Shown here piece by piece: positions 31,456 to 41,868 of a DNA stretch of 64,000 bases (position 1 is its first letter; the number at the start of each line of letters is the position of its first letter). Where the stretch lies: NCBI GenBank assembly GCA_027603945.1, contig JADIIU010000075.1, positions 1 to 64,000 of the forward strand, in the 5' to 3' direction. The translations under genes and the position numbers were made by a program. Under the pieces are notes generated by a model. The model was not told where the DNA came from, did not search any database, and saw only the letters and a program-made list of their open reading frames with translations. The stretch comes from Terramyces sp. JEL0728 (taxonomy: Eukaryota > Chytridiomycota > Chytridiomycetes > Rhizophydiales > Terramycetaceae).

Positions 31456-32859
31456 TTAGAGTTTGGATTGACCAATAAATGCTTTTTGTATAACAGATTG
31501 CATGTGGGCTTCGGCGAGACCATAAACTAAAAGATAGTTATTATCCCACGCATCTTTTTTGTTTTGTCCTGCTTTGATGGCTTGTCCCATTGCTGATTTC
31601 AATTTATCAAAAGCATCCTTTTCTGCGGGAGAACTTGTTCCTCGACCAAAGATATCCCTAGCCATCTTTTGCATGAGGATCCTGGAATCACCCTCTGCAA
31701 ATTTGCAGCAGTTCAAGAAATCAAGCTGCTCGAATCCAGTGCCAGCCATCAACGCGTACGATCCGACTTCCTGTTTCAAGGCATGACAAAGTTCAATTGC
31801 GCCTTCAACGCATTTGACTTTGACCACTGCAATAGCTTCTTGGAGAGATACTGGTGGCACTTCCCGCTTGCGCAAGTGAACCGAAAGTTGCTTTTGAACA
31901 ATTTCTATAAACTTTGTCAAGTTTGCAAGTTCTCCATCGGCACGGTCAAAGATTGCTTTGATTTGCGGTACTTTGATCAAAGTAGTTTCACCGCCAGGTG
32001 CCCAGCACTTCTTTGTTGATGCGAATTGTCGGGTCTGAGCAAATAACGCCTTGGCAAAAGTTAGGGCAGCTAACCCAACGCCAATTCTTCCAGTAAACAG
32101 CCTTTGGCCAATCATATCCATCGTTCTCTTGTTCCCTTGCGGATAAGAAACATTACCATTGGAATCTATGTTCACATATCTTGCCAATAATGCGCTTCGA
32201 GGGACTTTGAAATTGGTGAATGTCAATTTAGCGTTATCCAAATCGTTTCCTACAGTCTTTCTTCCCATATCAACCGCTTCTACCCCTGGCAGAAGGTTTC
32301 CCTTTTCATCTCGCAAGTTAACAAGGAACGCTTGAGCGCCAATACTCTTTCCATTGATTCTAACGATAGCAACTACAATCGCATCATCTGCTACTAACCC
32401 TTGCGAGATCCAGAACTTTGCGGCTCCAGGAGTTGGGGAATTAATGATAAATTCTCCATCTTTGAAATCTGCGATAGTTTGTACAATCATGCCAGAATTT
32501 ACTCCAGCAAAAGTTTCAGTCAACCCAAAGCAACCCAGGCGTGGTCTTTGATTGTTTAATTGCACCAATCTGTCAATTTGCTCGTCCGTACCTAAACCAA
32601 TGACAGTCCCTGCGAAAAGATTGTAGTGAACAGTAAATCTGATAAAGAAGCCAGGACCTAAACGGACAGCGTTTTCTGAAACAATCCTGTGAGCTTCAAA
32701 GAAACGATCAGGATTGTCTTGGATATCAGTTAGCGTCAACAATTTGGTGCCGATTAGCTGACGGAGTCTAGCTGCGGCTTGATGATAAGTCATACCATCG
32801 CCAATGTCCTTGGTAGCATTTCTCCATTTTTCAACCCAAGCGTTATCTTGATACACCAT
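31456..32859 (-). CDS. Peroxisomal acyl-CoA oxidase/dehydrogenase-like protein, copy B
   Basis: Intronless 467-residue paralogue of the next gene downstream, with the same domain order and the same C-terminal SKL. The two proteins are similar along their length, but nucleotides have diverged except in one block. Positions 31658-31848 and 30155-30345 differ at only a few bases over 191 bp, which suggests recent gene conversion. The FGLTETFAGVNSG motif and KFWISQGLVADDAIVVA are retained. Both copies keep intact frames, so both are probably functional. They may differ in substrate or expression. Confidence 0.78.
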   Translation of the reverse strand: MVYQDNAWVEKWRNATKDIGDGMTYHQAAARLRQLIGTKLLTLTDIQDNPDRFFEAHRIVSENAVRLGPGFFIRFTVHYNLFAGTVIGLGTDEQIDRLVQLNNQRPRLGCFGLTETFAGVNSGMIVQTIADFKDGEFIINSPTPGAAKFWISQGLVADDAIVVAIVRINGKSIGAQAFLVNLRDEKGNLLPGVEAVDMGRKTVGNDLDNAKLTFTNFKVPRSALLARYVNIDSNGNVSYPQGNKRTMDMIGQRLFTGRIGVGLAALTFAKALFAQTRQFASTKKCWAPGGETTLIKVPQIKAIFDRADGELANLTKFIEIVQKQLSVHLRKREVPPVSLQEAIAVVKVKCVEGAIELCHALKQEVGSYALMAGTGFEQLDFLNCCKFAEGDSRILMQKMARDIFGRGTSSPAEKDAFDKLKSAMGQAIKAGQNKKDAWDNNYLLVYGLAEAHMQSVIQKAFIGQSKL

Positions 32860-32931
32860 CTTTTTTTTGGAGATTTTTACTTGGCTTCAGCACCTGATTT
32901 AAGCATATGAAAATTTGCAACGGCAGAATAT

Positions 32932-34124
32932 TTATTTCCGTTTGTCTAATGACATTATTAATGGGGATTCGCTTGTATCCGACCTAAATGACTCGTTTCG
33001 CAGAATTTCACCTTGGGTTGTTTTTTCGCGAAGGAATGGAGGAGCTTCTTCAAGCACATTTTTCGAAGAATTCATTGATACGGGTGTCGGGGCTAATTTT
33101 GGAGTTGGATTTGACCTTTCTGATTGTTCAGCGGGTTTTGGATATCTATTTTTTTCCACTACTACTGCTGGGATATTGAATAATTTACTTCCATTTGGTA
33201 TTTTGACAGATTTGCTGGACGGATACACCAGCTCTTTTACAAATACGTTGCGCAAAGCTGATGTGATAAGTGAAGTTAATTTTGGCAAGTCTTTCACCTT
33301 AGTTCGATGTCCCAGCAGCGATCCTACGTTGAAATCCAGTATAAAATCGTCCAATATACATATTGACACTGCAGTTTCTGAAGTGATCTCCTTTTTCGCC
33401 AAGAATTCAATTACAAACTAAACTAAATCGGAATTTACTGTTCCAGAGAATCTGACCAAAGTGAACGCCAGAGAGATTGGAAGCGAAGCCATACCCGCCT
33501 TTGGCCAATTAATTAATGCCATTGTATCTAATGCGATTGTAATCTGGTCGTCGAAAGAAAAATCAACCTGAACAGACATATTCCCATCCTGCCCAAACCT
33601 AACCCGCGCATTCTTCAACTCTGGGAATTCCTCTCCAATAGTGAACTCTGTAATTGAAATCGGCCCCTGCCATTAATTCGAGTTACTATGAAGCTTGGTC
33701 TCTTTTGCTGTTCATTGTTAAATGCATGATCCAAATTCTTTGCTAACCCTGGAAGAAATGTGGGGTCGTTACGCATATTGGACATGAATTGCGCAACTAG
33801 AATATTCAACCAATCGCAGCTTTCAAATGGATGGTTCTTTGGATCATACTTTAACTTTTGTAAAATTATAGAATCGATTGTGTGCTTTTGCTGTACGTTC
33901 ATTGTAAGGATCTAATGTTATTCCAAAGCTACTTTTGGCTGCATCAGTGAAGTATTTCTTGGCTTCTTTAGTTCAATTTTGGTTTCGCTGGAGTTGCGCA
34001 AAAGAAATACTTTGAGCAGAAAGAATATTAACACACACAGTATGACTTGGCCAGCGATAAAGCCTTTGATAAATTCTCCGTTCGCCAACTGAATTGCCTG
34101 TGAAGCTTCGAGAGATGCGTCCAT
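32932..34124 (-). CDS. MMM1: Maintenance of mitochondrial morphology protein 1 (ERMES)
   Basis: 376 residues in four exons (34124-33933, 33911-33687, 33666-33439, 33417-32932), introns 21, 20 and 21 nt. Mmm1 is the ER-anchored subunit of the ER-mitochondria encounter structure and transfers phospholipids through its SMP domain. A short lumenal N-terminus and one transmembrane helix (about 21-42) are followed by the SMP domain: ESCDWLNILVAQFM..LPGLAKNLDHAFN, SFIGPISITEFTIGEEFPELKNARVRF and GHRTKVKDLPKLTSLITSALRNVFVKELVYPSSKSVKIP (segments). The tail after about 320 is Pro/Ser-rich and disordered. A 168-codon ORF on the opposite strand of the last exon is a shadow. Confidence 0.93.
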
Positions 34125-34380
34125 TCACAAACAAAAAATATTTTGGGGACTAAATTCCAGTGAATTAGAATCTCTTTAATATTGCTGCTAGCAGTTTAAA
34201 TCAATCCAGCAGGTTCGGGACTGCAAAGTGAACATTTCGTGAGAATAATAATGCATCGAAAATTCAAAATTGAACTTGACTCTAAACTATTTTTAATCTA
34301 CAATGATCTCATTGTGTTAAAGTCTGAAGCCCCTATTATCTTTGAAACGTGCTGTGTAAGGTTTCCAATTTTTTTAGCAA

Positions 34381-36284
34381 ATGGAAGGGCAAACTGGTGA
34401 ACAAGCTGGAAATCAATATTCAAGGCCACTTCCAGTACCTCCTACTAGAGCTGAATCGCCGCAATGGGTTCAGCACCAAAGACAAATGCAGTTTGAAGAA
34501 CGAAGAGGTTCGGATGTTTCCCAACATTCACATCAATCGCACCATTCATACCACTCTTACAATCAACAGTATTATCCGGAAAGATACAGTCAAATGAGCA
34601 ATTATTCAAATGGACCATACGCACATTATGATCGAGCTTACTCTCCTTCATATTCTCCAATTCCTCCTGGGCATTACGGAGGTTTGCGCCAAAGACCTCC
34701 CCAGAGATATCCCAGTCCTGGTAAATTATCATTTAACGAAAGCATTCCAACCTCCGGCACCACCAGAGAACATTGACAAAGCAGACTCTGCGTCTCTGAA
34801 TTCAAAAGAAAATACAGCCGATACTGTTACTCTTCCAGGGGAAGCCAATACTCCACCTATAAATTATGCTAATCACAATTATCCTCCTCCAGGGCAGTAT
34901 GTCCGACCCCAGCTGCCGTATCCCCCACCGCCGATGAACTACAATCAGCCATATTACCATTCTGGACCTGGATACAGGCCGCCAATGAATTATAATAATC
35001 CAGCAGGTTTTGTGCCCGTAAGATCTAACTTGGTCAGAGATTTTGACAACATGTCTTTACATTCAGTGGCAACAAACGCTACTGGACAAACCGCACTTAG
35101 ACCGTTACCTTCAGAAAGCTTAGAATCATATAGACAGCAAGTAAAGAAGAGCAATGACCCAGTCATGCAGTTTGATTTCGCAAAACACCTTATTTCTGTT
35201 GCCGAAGGTACAAGCGTTTTAATTGCAGAAATGAGAAAGAACCCACAAGGGTTAGATACACAGAAAATCAAAAAGAACAGGGATATATTGCACGCTGAGG
35301 CAGTTCGATGGATAAAGAAATCTGCTAGCAGCCAATTTTTAGGCAAGAATGGACTGCCAGAAGCGTTATTTTTCTTGGCTGATTGTTATGGAAATGGAAC
35401 GCTTGGATTGACTATCGATCACGATAGAGCGTTTGGATATTATTCTCAAGCAGCAAAACAAGGCCACTCAGCGTCTATATACAGAACTGGTGTGTGCTAC
35501 GAAGTTGGTGCAGGACCTAAGCGCAATCCAGAAAGAGCGATTCAGTTTTACAAGAAAGCAGCAATTCAGGGAGACACAGCTGCAATGTTTAAAGTTGGAA
35601 TGATATTGCTGAAAGGAAGTTTGGGACAAACGCCTAATCCAAGAGAAGGAGTAAACTTTTTGAAAAGAGCAGCAACCCAGGCAGACGAGACAACACCTTA
35701 TGCGTTACACGAGCTGGGTATATTATATGAAGGGCTAGAATTAGACCCAGCTACTGGAGTTGTACCCGTACATTAAAATTTAACGGTAGGATCCAAATCA
35801 TGCAGTAGAGTTATTCTTGAAAAGTGCAAAGATGGGATATGCGCCTTCTCAGTATAAACTTGGATTGGCGTATGAATATGGGCATATGAGTTTACAGCCA
35901 GACCCAAGAAGATCAATAGGGTGGTACACAAAAGCTGCTGAGCAAGGCGACCCTGAAGCAGAACTGGCTCTATCGGGTTGGTATCTCACAGGATGCGAAG
36001 GTCTCTTGCCTCAAAACGACAAAGAAGCTTATTTATGGGCAAAGAAATCTGCAGACAAAGGATTGGCTAAGGCTGAATATGCTGTAGCCTACTTTTTAGA
36101 GAATGGAATTGGTGTGAATAGAGATTTGGAAGAAGCCAGAAGATGGTATGTGCGGGCTGCTGGCCAGGGCAATCCAAGGGCTATCGCAAGATTAAAAGAT
36201 AAAGCTCCCAAACAGTCCAATACCAAACCTGCTGAATGGAGAAAGGAATCTGGTGCTAAGGATGGCGACTGTTCGGTGATGTAA
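34381..36284 (+). CDS. SKT5: Chitin synthase activator Skt5/Chs4-type Sel1-repeat protein
   Basis: 619 residues in three exons (34381-34720, 34743-35767, 35790-36284), both introns 22 nt. The N-terminal 200 residues are Pro/Gln/Tyr/His-rich and disordered. Then come about seven Sel1-like repeats (for example ALFFLADCYGNG.., DHDRAFGYYSQAAKQGHSAS, NPERAIQFYKKAAIQGDTAAMFKVG). The protein ends CSVM, a CaaX box for farnesylation, as in yeast Chs4/Skt5, which activates chitin synthase 3 at the membrane. This is one of the best fungal markers in the window. A GTAAGG..TTTTTTTAG stretch just before the ATG could be a 5' UTR intron. Confidence 0.9.
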
Positions 36285-36432
36285 TTTATCTCTATAATTT
36301 TGCAAATAAATGTTTCTTAATATCATTGGTCGTATTTGTAAACCATACATTCAATTCTGAAACACTTTTTGTATGTTGCATTTATTATCAAAAGGTTAGG
36401 TACAAATTCTGAGGTTTAATTCGCGTCTGCCA

Positions 36433-39400
36433 TTAATTTGGAGGGAATATCTTCTTGAACTTTAATTTTGCATGCAAGTCTCTGACAATATCTTCACTCT
36501 TACCTTGAGAGTCATCAGGGTCTTCACCAGTCGAGCCAATTGCTGAGTGGAGGAGTGCTTGAGTATAAAGATCTTCCGACTGATCGTCATTTCCTTTTTG
36601 CCAGGCTTTCATTGCAGGTTTCTTTTTACCTCGAACGATTAACTTGATTCCCTTGAACACCCTTCTAAATGGACCGCTGAGACTTAGACCTTTTTGAGAT
36701 TTAAGAGCTTTGTTGATGTTGGCGCAAAGCGCTTCAACACATTTAATGGTGGCGGTATCAGCGATTGGCTCTCTCGTGGTAGCAATAAGCAGGATGATCG
36801 CGAGAGGTACCAAACCAATAAAGCACTGCCAGTCATAGAAATTAATTTTTTCAATTTGGAGCTGGAATTTCTCAATTGCGGGTAACAGTTCAGGCTCTCC
36901 TTTTCCAAAGAAAGGAATTGCAGCTAATATGGTATCCTTTGCTAATTCTACTGGCAACAAGTTGATATTCTTTTTATCTGGACATTCGTTCCATAAAGTT
37001 ACTATTTCTTTTGACATCTGCTGTAATTCCGCTTCTCCTGCAGGGTCGCCGAGCAAGTGATGTATAATGTGGAAACAGCCCCACATCTTACCAATCCAAG
37101 ATTCTCTTTGATGAGATAAGGTATATAAAAATCTGGCGGTTGTCAGTGCGGTTTCTCTTGGAATAGACAAAGTTTGCAAGGTGCATTTCAAATGTAAACC
37201 AAAAATTCTTGCTGGCAAATCACCAGCCATTCCAGATAGATACGATACTACTTCTAATTTGTTTTGACATGCTTCTAGCTGGCCAGCAAGGAATAGCAAT
37301 GTTGCTCCGTTCGTGACAAGTTTCAGAGATGTAAAGATATCATTACGCTGGTCATAGCCAGTCGCTGCATCAACATACTGAGCAGGGAAGTTTACATCTC
37401 CTTTGGCAATTAGCTTCAACGACAGCGCTCCTAAAGCAAATAGTCTACACATATGGCTCTGCATGCTGTCTTCAGTTATTAGATTCAATCCAAGAACGAT
37501 GGCGTAGTGGTGTCTTTGAAAATTGCCCTTTTTCAAGAATACTTCGGCCAAAGTGACAAGAGCATGATGTGTAGCATTAAGGATTGAAAATCTGGTATCT
37601 CTGATAATCTGTTGAGCTGGCGATAACGCCGCAGGTTTTGGCAAGAAATTCGCTGATGAGTCCTTGCCCTCGCCTGCTTTATCCAGCTGCAACTGTGATG
37701 TACCATCCGGCTTTTTGTCTTTGGATGTCGAGGGAACTAGATTGCTTAAACTATAGCCACTGGCACCCTTCCTAGCAACGTAACTCTGAGTGTAATCCTC
37801 TTCTTGAGGCACAGGCCGGTCTTGAAAGAATATTCTGTCGAGTTGCTTTCTTTTCCTTTCTTGCTTGCTGAATGCCCAATTGAATTTATATCCTGGCTCT
37901 GGCAATACATGGCCCATTATCTTAAGGGATGTGATTAAATGCGATTCGGCTTCATCCAGTTCTTCTTTGAGTAACAAAGCATATCCTAGTTCTCTGTGCC
38001 AATTTGCAATTTGAAGGTTTGTAATATCTTTTAACTCACCAGGTTTGGTGTCTTCCGTTAGCTCTAGCAATTGTTTAAAGTACTTGATCGAGTCGCCGAT
38101 AGATTCCTTTTCGGAGAAATGGTTGGCACACATTTCCGTATATAGGATGCGTTTTGGTTTATGGACAGCGCTGGTATTCATGTAATGGTCCCAAATTTGT
38201 ACAATGTATCTGTGTCTATTTTGCTCATTCATTTTGCTTTCAAAATATTGTGCTACCAATAAATGTATTTGCTGTCTTTGGTTGTGAACCATCATACTGT
38301 AGATGCATTTCCTGACAATTGCAGATTTAAATTGAAAATAAACACCATCCACGCCAGTCCCGCTTTCTTTTGAAAGAAAGCCATATTTATCGGTTGCTAA
38401 GAGTCCGTTGAGGATTTGGTTATATTTCTGTCTGTCAAGCTGTTCGGAAGCGCCTGCTGTGCCCGTTAAAAAGAACAAAACATCGTCCAAAGCAAATTTT
38501 TGTCCAAGTACAGACGCTACTTTCAGGAAAAGCTGGAAATTTCGGTTCAATCTATCAAATTGTGCTAAAACCATGCTTTGATTGTCATAGCCCAAAACCA
38601 GCTTGTCAAAATCGAAATTCACGTCTGGTGTGGTTAATGCACCGTCTTGAGCGATTCTCCATTGACCTGATTCCTTTAGAGCGTAAACCAGAGATCGAAT
38701 AAAGAATGGATTTCCATCTGTTCTCTTGTAGATAGTTTCTGCAATTTTCTGATCCACACTAGTAATAGCAGAGCCAAACCAAGTTGCAAGAATCAAACTG
38801 TTTGTTTCTTCCGCTGTCAATCCACCCAACAAAATGGATTTTGTTCGTGGAAGTTGCTCAATTAATCTATAGATTCTCCTATTATCCTTATTTTCAAATG
38901 CAGATTCGGGTCTGGCAAATGCGAAAATTCCGACTTTAGGACAAGCAACTGCCAGTTCTAGTAGCAAATCCCACGATAATGTGTCCACCCAATGAGCTTC
39001 TGTAATCATAATAATTATTTTGTTATGCTCGGTTAGTGTGTTTAGCATTTTGGTTAAAATATTACACAAATCTCTGGCATGCAACTTGAGGTGTGCTTGT
39101 GCTATAGCGTCCGAGCCGTCGTCATGGTCTTGGGTGACTAACTGCAAAAGAGCTGCTTGGTTTTCACCACATTCCAACTTTTCCATCACCATTCGGAATC
39201 TGATTGAAAATAATTCGTCTTCATCTCCATCTATGCCGGCTTCTGGAATTGTGTAGGATTGGCGTCTGTTGGAAAATTTATCCTGGTTTTCTTCAGCTGG
39301 TTTGAACATTGACGCTCTTCTGGAATTTTTTCTGTCTGGAAGTGATTGCTTGGAACTAGTGTGGGACGAATTGTTTTCTGCGACATCGCTTAATTCCACT

Positions 39401-41529
39401 TTTAACTGAACATCTCCTTTCTGATCCTTCTTGTCCTCAGGAGTGGAAGGAATCTTGAATTGTCCCTGTCCATTTTTTGACCCCATGTCGAGGAGGTTAA
39501 TCATATCATGCACAAGACTTTGGAAAATAAAGAACGAGTTATTTTGTTCGGTCTGAACAGCTTTTCCAGTACTAGCATTAATATTTCGTTACCAAAAGTG
39601 ACACCCTTGTTTGATCGCCTCTGCTTTTGCATAGTTTGCAAGTGTAGTGAGACCTTGGCCACCTTCAGCATGAAATAATAGAATGTTGACTTCGTTTCCT
39701 TCGTTCATTTGATTAATTGTGTCTAGTAGCGCCTTTTTCTCTGCTTCTCTTCCGATTACTTGTGAATTTTGCAGAACGTTCTTTGAGCGGCTATTCTTTT
39801 CTGCTTCAGGAGTTGCGTATAGGGGTCTAAAAATAGCAATGGCAGTGTTCTTTCCTTTTACAGTGGTTTCTCCAAGATTTTCAAAGTGGAAATCGTTTTC
39901 ACACAAGTTGATGGTTTTTTCATCACATAGGATTCCTCTCCTGGCTTCCTTATGGCACATTAACCGTGCGGCCATGTTGATTGCATCACCCATCTACGTT
40001 AGCTGATAGACTCACCACAGCATACTCGGCTCTGCCATTTGCCCCAACACCACCAAAAGATACTACACCAGTGGTAATGCCCATCGAAAAATCTTCAAAC
40101 ATGTCCAAAAACTTGTCTCTGATTTCAATGCCAGCATTAATCCCAAGCTTTGAATCGTTTTCATGAGCGAGTGGAGGTAAACCAAAAAAGCACAATATCA
40201 CAGCACCCTTGTCATCGACATGGAACTGTCTTAAACTTCCGTCGCATCTGTGCAGGGCATTCTGAACCACTTGAATAGCATCTTGCGACTGCTGCAGCAA
40301 TTCGTCTCTCTGAACACCTTGCAAGGATCCAATTTTTATAAAGATGGTAGTTATTTGCCGCAATTCTGTCAAATTTAATAGTTCTAGTAAACTTGAATCA
40401 AGCTGAAATAAATTTGACTGGTTAATGTCGGATTGTAATTTGAATAATGCAGTTCTATCCATGAAAAATTTGTAGAGAGCCATGTTATCTTGTAATTGCT
40501 GTGGTGAGGTCATTGGGAAAGTTTCCTCTTTTTCAATTGGTGGTGGAACTCTTCTTTCTGCCTTTGCCAAGCCCGTCAAGATAATACATCTTTTATCATA
40601 GTCGCCAAGATTCAAAGTTCGGATATCTACCACCCAAACCAACCACTTGAGTGCTTGATGTGATAAAGCTAATTCGCCTGGAATAAAAATTCAATTACCA
40701 GCTTTAGCAAGATCCAATACCTGCGACAGTTGATTAACGCCGTCACCAGCAATAAAATGCTCCCACCTTCCTGGTGATCCGCCAACTAAAACATCCGTAA
40801 TTAATCCGGCACCAATGCCAAGGTGAATTCTTAGTGTTTTAGTCGCGCAGTCAGTGATATTTATATCGTAAGACCCCAATTTAGTCAACAAAGTAAGGCA
40901 GCAGTGGGCTGCCTTGTATACCAATTCTCCCCTTTCAATATCTTCACTGCTATCTGTCATATTTACCGCTGTTTCGCTCTTCCAATATACAATCACGGCA
41001 TCGCCTTTCATTAGCAATGATTACCGGCAAATTTTATAATATCTCCTCCGTAACTGACAATAACTTCAATAATCTATAATTACGGACAGTTTACCTGGTC
41101 TAGATATCCTTTCATTGTTTTACTGAGCAATTCTGCCCCTACCGGACCTCTCTCAGCCAATGCAGCCGTCAATTTGGAGTAACCGCTGACATCGACCATA
41201 ACCACGGCTGCAAACGCATCAACAGCTTCAGGAACCAACTCTGGTAATTTGGATTCTTTGGTTTCTCCTTCATTTGCTTTACAAAGTCGATAACACAATC
41301 TACGAACATTTTTAGAAACAAAATTTGTTATAACTTCGTCAAAATGTGATGCGGTATCACTGCTGTTTTTCTTTGGATCTCCTCCCATTCCGGCTTCGTG
41401 AATAACAGTCATAAATGAATGCTCTGGAATTCCAGAAGCAGACGAAGTAACTTCTTTTTCATTATGTTTCGACGTCAACAATCTTTTTGTTGTATGCGAT
41501 GCCGAAATACTGCTTTGTATATCCTGCAT
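36433..41529 (-). CDS. Soluble adenylyl cyclase, ADCY10 type
   Basis: 1663 residues in six exons (41529-41095, 41073-41025, 41004-40699, 40677-40016, 39993-39593, 39571-36433), introns 21, 20, 21, 22 and 21 nt. Two class III cyclase domains come first: C1 with VMVDVSGYSKL near 112 and SYGGDIIKFAGDAVIVYW across two splices; C2 with GAVILCFFGLPPLAHEND and AEYAVMGDAINMAARLM. An AAA/NACHT-like region follows with a P-loop-like HAEGGQGLTTL lacking the lysine. A long TPR-like helical tail follows. The layout is that of bicarbonate-regulated ADCY10. The start is uncertain: a 23-nt intron at 41524-41546 would allow an upstream ATG at 41717. Confidence 0.88.
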
Positions 41530-41868
41530 AGAATTATTGTATGTACTATTGAAATAAAATTTGTGACTATGAAAAGGGAATGACGTTCCCGCAGCAACAA
41601 TGTAAGACAATGGAATTCAGTGGACGAAATACATAGAGATATAACCGAGCTATTTGATTGAATATACACTAATTCCGTATTATTATTTTGAGAGTAATTG
41701 GTTTCCCTGTCACTCATAGTGAATGGCCAGTTTGGCATCCATCTTCTTGGAACATTTATAAAATAAAAGCAGAGAATCGTATTAAAATAGGATTTATTGT
41801 ACGGCTATAAGGTGTGCGATGATACTGTGTTCTACCATTATCAAGGTGACGTGTAATCTTGTCTTCAA
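41530..41868. other. Divergent region, cyclase / FERM gene
   Basis: 339 bp between the cyclase start and the FERM-protein ATG. Part of it (41547-41717) could encode an extra 57-residue cyclase N-terminus if a 23-nt intron is used. Apart from that I see no gene, RNA boxes or repeats. Confidence 0.35.

Noticed and set aside
32915..33421. 168-codon plus-strand ORF
   Set aside because: It is antisense to the last MMM1 exon, has no recognisable domain, and MMM1 explains the region.
34214..34235. tRNA-like T arm around GGTTCGGGA
   Set aside because: No acceptor stem, anticodon arm or A box can be drawn around it.
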